The translations under genes and the position numbers were made by a program. 64,000 nt of DNA, from contig JANQJP010000031.1 in NCBI GenBank assembly GCA_028281575.1, positions 1 to 64,000 of the forward strand, written 5' to 3'. Source of the stretch: Cellvibrionaceae bacterium (lineage in GTDB: Bacteria; Pseudomonadota; Gammaproteobacteria; Pseudomonadales; Cellvibrionaceae). Below are positions 60,380-64,000 of this stretch, one piece after another. A model generated the notes under the pieces. The model saw only the letters and a program-made list of their open reading frames with translations, did no database searches and was not told the origin of the DNA. The number at the start of each line of letters is the position of its first letter. Position 1 is the stretch's first letter.

Positions 60380-61153
60380 ATGAATGAAGCAACACGCATG
60401 CAGTATTTGGAGGCGATCGGGGTCGATATGTTCGTGCCCCGCAAGCGTCTGGTAAACGCTCCAGCGCCCAGACCTTGTCGCCTTCCGCGTGTAAAGAAAG
60501 AAGCGGTGGTGACACCGGTTGAGACGCCTGCTCAAAGGGGAGAGGGGCTCAGCAGCGCTCAGTCGTTAGCGACAAATATTGCATCAAAAATCGCAGAAAA
60601 ACAGCCATATAAGCGCGACCGAGCGGCTGTGGAATCGCCGTCTATTTTAGTACCTGAGCAACAAAAAGATGTGGCGGCGTCAGACGCTAATTTTGTATTG
60701 AACCTTTGGTTTAGTGATAAAAATATTCAGGTAATAGATTCACGGTCTCGCGATGATGCACTGCCAACAGCGACGTTGCTTGCCAATATTTTATTGGTGA
60801 ACGGCTTACTGCGAATGAATTTGCCCGCTGCTGAAATACAGTGTTGGCCACTTGCAGATCACAATATTGAAGATAAAAGCTGGGCTGCTGCGCAGAGCAT
60901 GATGAGTGATTTTTTGAGTGCGCGCTTCTCGCAAAAAGCGCCGCAAGCATTGCTGCTTTTCGGAGAAGCTGCAGTAAAGGCAGTGTTGGGTGAAAAAAGT
61001 CAGTTTCAGTCGCTGTGTTTTACGCATCATTTCTCCGAAGAGTTTTCAACACCGGTATACATCTTTCCTTCATTAAAAGACATTTTATATTCGCCCGACC
61101 TGAAAAAACCGCTTTGGCAGGCGATGCACTCATTGCGAACTGACAGTGCCTAA
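60380..61153 (+). CDS. Candidate DNA polymerase III psi subunit (HolD-like)
   Basis: About 257 residues from ATG 60380 (in-frame TTG at 60374). Its N-terminus, MNEATRMQYLEAIGVDMFVP, resembles the HolD N-terminal pattern (a short helix, L-x-x-[LI]-G-[IV]). A long Pro/Ala/Lys linker follows (about 28-100). A C-terminal globular domain with LLFGEAAVKAVLGEKSQF and PVYIFPSLKDILYSPDLKKP follows, not unlike a uracil-DNA-glycosylase-type fold. It overlaps rimI by 8 nt; holD-rimI is the E. coli arrangement, and in Pseudomonas the cryptic psi gene lies beside rimI (established knowledge). Identity rests mostly on context. Confidence 0.6.
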   Translation: MNEATRMQYLEAIGVDMFVPRKRLVNAPAPRPCRLPRVKKEAVVTPVETPAQRGEGLSSAQSLATNIASKIAEKQPYKRDRAAVESPSILVPEQQKDVAASDANFVLNLWFSDKNIQVIDSRSRDDALPTATLLANILLVNGLLRMNLPAAEIQCWPLADHNIEDKSWAAAQSMMSDFLSARFSQKAPQALLLFGEAAVKAVLGEKSQFQSLCFTHHFSEEFSTPVYIFPSLKDILYSPDLKKPLWQAMHSLRTDSA

Positions 61154-61652
61154 GGAAGATTTTCCACGCGTAATTTTTCCAGGCACGCAACACGAAGCGT
61201 GTATCAGGCGCTTTAGTTTTGATGATGTAGATACAGTCGTCTCAGTTGAGCGCAGTGCCTCTAAACACCCATGGACAGAGCAAAATTTTGTCAGTTCGAT
61301 TGGGGCTGGCCATCTTTGCCTTGCACTCACTCAAAATGGCCAATTTATTGGGCATGCCGTAGTGAGTGTACTTCCCGATGAATTGGAATTGCTTATTATC
61401 TCTGTCGCGCCCGATAGGCAGCGTAAAGGGTATGCGTGCGCGTTGTTGGTGGAACTCTGTAATATTTTTGACAACCGTGATTTTTTTTTGGAAGTGCGTG
61501 AAGGAAATTTGCCCGCTATCGCACTGTATAAACGGCTTGGTTTTAACGTTGTTGATCAGCGCAAAGCGTATTATTCAACACCTGAGAAGCAAGGCCTGCG
61601 GGAAAATGCACTCGTAATGCGACGCCTGAAGCATTACGAGTATTTGTATTAA
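61146..61652 (+). CDS. rimI: Ribosomal protein S18 alanine N-acetyltransferase RimI
   Basis: A 168-residue GNAT acetyltransferase. The acetyl-CoA binding segment is ELELLIISVAPDRQRKGYAC. The C-terminal FFLEVREGNLPAIALYKRLG and AYYSTPEKQGLRENALVMRR match RimI (ALYxxxGF, then YY and ALVM). It starts at GTG 61146 and overlaps the candidate holD gene by 8 nt. It acetylates the N-terminal alanine of S18. The N-terminal 20 residues are longer than usual, so a later start is possible. Confidence 0.92.
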   Translation: MPKEDFPRVIFPGTQHEACIRRFSFDDVDTVVSVERSASKHPWTEQNFVSSIGAGHLCLALTQNGQFIGHAVVSVLPDELELLIISVAPDRQRKGYACALLVELCNIFDNRDFFLEVREGNLPAIALYKRLGFNVVDQRKAYYSTPEKQGLRENALVMRRLKHYEYLY

Positions 61653-61689
61653 CTAGGTTGCGGAAAAGTCAAATCTTACACAATAGAGA

Positions 61690-61795
61690 GTTAGTGCCTG
61701 GGATAAAGCTTTTAAAACCGTCGATTCAAGGATGAATCGCCGGAGTTATAGGGACGTATTTATGCGATTTTAAAAGCTTTATCCCAGGCACTAAC
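61690..61795. repeat. Long-armed palindromic element D
   Basis: Perfect 28-bp inverted repeats at 61690-61717 (begins GTTAGTGCCTGGGATAAAGC) and 61768-61795 enclose a 50-nt core at 61718-61767. The core is 43/50 identical to the reverse complement of the element C core (13044-13093), and both cores are exactly 50 nt. The arms differ between C and D (about 17 of 28 positions match) yet remain self-complementary in each. It lies between the convergent ends of rimI and the small outer-membrane gene and could act as a two-way terminator. Confidence 0.9.
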
Positions 61796-61833
61796 GGCTC
61801 GAAGCTAATGTCATAGCCTTTTCCACAAACCTT

Positions 61834-62385
61834 CTAAAAGGTCCAGCGTAATTGCAGCGCAACGGCGGTATAGTCTAAAAATATATCGGGCTTTTCACCA
61901 CCGGGATCTGAACTTAACAATCGGTCTCTCGCCAGACCATTGCCGTGTCGTACTTCAAAACTAAGACCCAGGTTTTCGAAAAACCGATCGTAGCTAAGGT
62001 TAAAACCGGTGTAATAACCGTTTTGTGGAAGACCGCTATCGAGCGTAGCCGCACCGAAAAAAGCGCCGGCACGCCAGTGATTTCCAAAGGCGCGCTCATA
62101 ATCCAGGGCGCGGTAACCGATAACTTGATCACCTAAAATGTCATCTAGATCTATACCTACGCCAAAATAGTGATTTTTATTCTGGCCGTATGTATTCTTG
62201 ATGCTAATGCCGAGGTGAAAACCAGAATCACTTGAATCCTGATTGTCTGTCGCTGCGTCACCGGTGTCTAATTCGACGGAATGGTTTTGTATGCCTGCGT
62301 TTATTGAGATTTCAGCTGCGTAACCACTGTGTGCAAAAAAATAGACAATCGCCGAGCAAGCTATTAGAAAGTTGCGAATTACCAT
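61834..62385 (-). CDS. Small outer-membrane beta-barrel-like protein
   Basis: A 183-residue protein with signal peptide (about residues 1-23, ending SGYAAE). Alternating amphipathic strands follow, rich in Gly and aromatic residues (HYFGVGIDLDDILG, WRAGAFFGAATLDSG, YYTGFNLSYDRFFENLGLSF). The terminal strand YTAVALQLRWTF ends in Phe, the outer-membrane barrel sorting signal. I do not recognise a named family. It overlaps the 3' end of the Wzi-like gene by 7 nt, so the two are co-expressed and perhaps work together at the surface. Confidence 0.8.
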   Translation of the reverse strand: MVIRNFLIACSAIVYFFAHSGYAAEISINAGIQNHSVELDTGDAATDNQDSSDSGFHLGISIKNTYGQNKNHYFGVGIDLDDILGDQVIGYRALDYERAFGNHWRAGAFFGAATLDSGLPQNGYYTGFNLSYDRFFENLGLSFEVRHGNGLARDRLLSSDPGGEKPDIFLDYTAVALQLRWTF

Positions 62386-63821
62386 CGAATAAACCCGGAT
62401 ACTTGTGAAAAGGATTCGTCATGTACTGTATTACCGGTTGTGAATTTAAGTCCGGCAATAAGGTTGCCTACGCCTTGCGCATATTCCACAGAAAAGGCTT
62501 TTCCAGTTGTATAAATATCGCTATCTATTTCTTCATTCTCTACTTGCTGATATTTGAATGTAAGCGAATTTCCTGGGCGCATATCCCAAATTAGTTTTAG
62601 GCTTTGTGCTTTAGCGCCAACAGCGTCGTCATTATTTTGCTGTTGAGCCCCCCAATGACCCAGCAGAGCGCCGTAGTTACTCATGCCGTCGCCATAGTTA
62701 CCGTTAATATACCAGCCGTTTTGCCATTCGGCGCTTTCCCAGGTGAGGTCTAAGTTTTCCGTTAATTTGGGTAAGTGTACGCCCAGCATAAGTGCGCTAT
62801 TGCCGAGGTGAATATCTGAACTCGCAGAAGTGTCTTCGCCGGCGTAGGTCATATAAACGGATGCAGGAAAGTCGCCGGTAAAGGTATAGCGCGCAGTGAT
62901 TGACGATTGCTGGTTACCAAAGTCATTGCCAGCAAGGCCGCTGTTTTCGTTTTCTTTGACATTAAAAAACGCTTCGTACAAACCGTTAATGCTCTGGTCC
63001 CTGTCGGCGCCACCGTGCTGGAGTACGCGGTTAAAGCCGATGGCGAAACCTTCCACGGGTTCGATACTTAAATGAACACCAAATAGACGCGGGTTGCCAG
63101 TCAGTCGCGTTTCCGGTTGAGCTTCAGACGCAATTAAATCTGACTCCGACATTTGCGCGATAAATATTTCATAGCTAAGGTCCAAAAATGGCAGCGGTTC
63201 CGCGTTGGATAAAGTAAGGCTTGGCATCGCACTGGCCTGTGTGCTCAGCAGCATGTCACTTTCCTGAAATGGCCCCCACCAGTGGCTGCGATAGCCGATA
63301 TCCGCCTGCAGGTAATCCCAGCCCACCGATAAAAAGCTTCCTTCAGGGAATTCGTCCTTTTCGCCAATCGCATTGTTGCTGACAACACCGCCGAGATTGA
63401 GTGCAACCTGATCGGACAGCACCCAATAGGCGGCGCCAGTTGCTGTGTAGTCAGTCGCGTGAGTCATGCCCCGGCTATTGCTGTCGACATAGCCCGTGCC
63501 ATCGCCATCCGAATAATGTGTGCTTACGCTGAGGTGGGTAACTGCCGACTGGAGGCTGTAGCGGTCCAGGTAGCGGCGCACATCCGAAGCCAATGCGGGA
63601 TGTGTTTCTTCCACCCTGGCTAAGGCTTTATGGACGCGCTTAACCGGAATAGGACGCTTAATGATCGGCATATTGGCGATGACAAATAAACGTTCAATCC
63701 GCGCCTCTATCTCGGGTGAAAGTTGCAGTGGTAAATAGAGTGAACCGGCCTTTGCGTGCATGCAAAGCGAGCTCAACAAGACAAATAAAACAATGGCTAC
63801 CTTAGGGCGATAGCGGTGCAT
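62379..63821 (-). CDS. Wzi-like capsule assembly outer-membrane protein
   Basis: A 480-residue beta-barrel protein. The signal peptide ends near MHAKAGS. The N-terminal helical part (LSPEIEARIERLFVIANMPI, then VKRVHKALARVEETHP) and the following barrel (GYRSHWWGPFQESDMLLSTQ) match the Wzi-type capsule assembly family, in which the barrel binds exported polysaccharide at the cell surface. It ends VSGFIRW. It is 16 nt downstream of the xthA stop on the same strand. No capsule export genes are in view, so the linked glycan is unknown. Confidence 0.85.
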   Translation of the reverse strand: MHRYRPKVAIVLFVLLSSLCMHAKAGSLYLPLQLSPEIEARIERLFVIANMPIIKRPIPVKRVHKALARVEETHPALASDVRRYLDRYSLQSAVTHLSVSTHYSDGDGTGYVDSNSRGMTHATDYTATGAAYWVLSDQVALNLGGVVSNNAIGEKDEFPEGSFLSVGWDYLQADIGYRSHWWGPFQESDMLLSTQASAMPSLTLSNAEPLPFLDLSYEIFIAQMSESDLIASEAQPETRLTGNPRLFGVHLSIEPVEGFAIGFNRVLQHGGADRDQSINGLYEAFFNVKENENSGLAGNDFGNQQSSITARYTFTGDFPASVYMTYAGEDTSASSDIHLGNSALMLGVHLPKLTENLDLTWESAEWQNGWYINGNYGDGMSNYGALLGHWGAQQQNNDDAVGAKAQSLKLIWDMRPGNSLTFKYQQVENEEIDSDIYTTGKAFSVEYAQGVGNLIAGLKFTTGNTVHDESFSQVSGFIRW

Positions 63822-63837
63822 GCATGGTCCTTAAGAA

Positions 63838-64000
63838 TTAGATTTCGAGCGTCACAGGGCAGTGATCTGAGCCCATCACGTCATTGAGTATGTCAGCGTC
63901 TTTGATCTTATCTTTTAAACTGGGCGATGTCAGAAAATAATCTATCCTCCAGCCTACGTTCCTTGCGCGTGCTTGCGCGCGGTAACTCCACCAGGAATAC
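63838..64000 (-). CDS. xthA: Exodeoxyribonuclease III, C-terminal fragment (cut by the window edge)
   Basis: The last 54 residues before the stop TAA at 63838-63840 read [20 protein letters not shown], then [10 protein letters not shown] and [12 protein letters not shown]. These are the diagnostic C-terminal motifs of ExoIII/APE-type AP endonucleases: the WWSYR...GWRIDY substrate segment and the catalytic GSDHCP. The gene continues beyond 64000. It lies directly upstream of the Wzi-like gene on the minus strand. Confidence 0.93.
   Translation of the reverse strand, partial: YSWWSYRAQARARNVGWRIDYFLTSPSLKDKIKDADILNDVMGSDHCPVTLEI

Overview
The window looks like a chromosome segment of a marine, polysaccharide-degrading gammaproteobacterium of the Cellvibrionaceae type. 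This is inferred from gene order and gene content, not from a database search. The conserved backbone is ruvC-ruvA-ruvB-ybgC-tolQ-tolR-tolA-tolB-pal-cpoB-queE-queC-tRNA-Lys and then, 33 kb later, nadA. From general knowledge this order resembles pseudomonads. The TonB receptor, tryptophan-halogenase-like and SapC cluster fits Cellvibrionales and Alteromonadales.

Layout. 0.3-11.3 kb: an exported TPR protein and S41 peptidase pair, a very long poly-HAMP chemoreceptor with a NIT domain, an LpxL-like acyltransferase and four glycosyltransferases (envelope glycolipid assembly). 11.8-20.6 kb: Holliday-junction resolution (ruvCAB), the Tol-Pal envelope system, and queE/queC for queuosine precursor synthesis. 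20.7-21.2 kb: an intact tRNA-Lys(UUU) preceded by a second, 68-nt copy identical in sequence but split by three insertions made almost entirely of small hairpins. 21.2-54.0 kb: an accessory block between tRNA-Lys and nadA. It holds a complete RTX/type I secretion locus (HlyC-like acyltransferase, a 5331-residue RTX protein, HlyB-, HlyD- and TolC-like exporters), then an ECF sigma factor, FecR, two TonB-dependent receptors, a flavin-dependent halogenase-like protein and SapC. 54.2-61.7 kb: nadA, a three-gene kinase/CheY/CheX signalling module, leuA behind a leucine-rich leader peptide, and a HolD(psi)-like gene overlapping rimI. 61.8-64 kb: a small beta-barrel protein, a Wzi-like outer-membrane protein and the 3' end of exonuclease III, all on the minus strand.

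Most notable observations. (1) The giant RTX protein has only nine lysines in its first 4887 residues, and eight lie within residues 849-1098, over and just after a glycine-zipper membrane segment. This is what one would expect if the adjacent HlyC-like enzyme acylates lysines there. (2) The split tRNA-Lys copy. (3) Intergenic long-armed palindromes. Two of them (13.0 and 61.7 kb) share a 50-nt asymmetric core at 43/50 identity, while their arms differ from copy to copy yet stay self-complementary. The core of a third (11.5 kb) resembles the first insertion in the split tRNA. (4) A 45-codon leucine-rich leader ORF upstream of leuA.

Limits: family assignments come from motifs recognised by eye. 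No alignment, structure prediction or database search was run.
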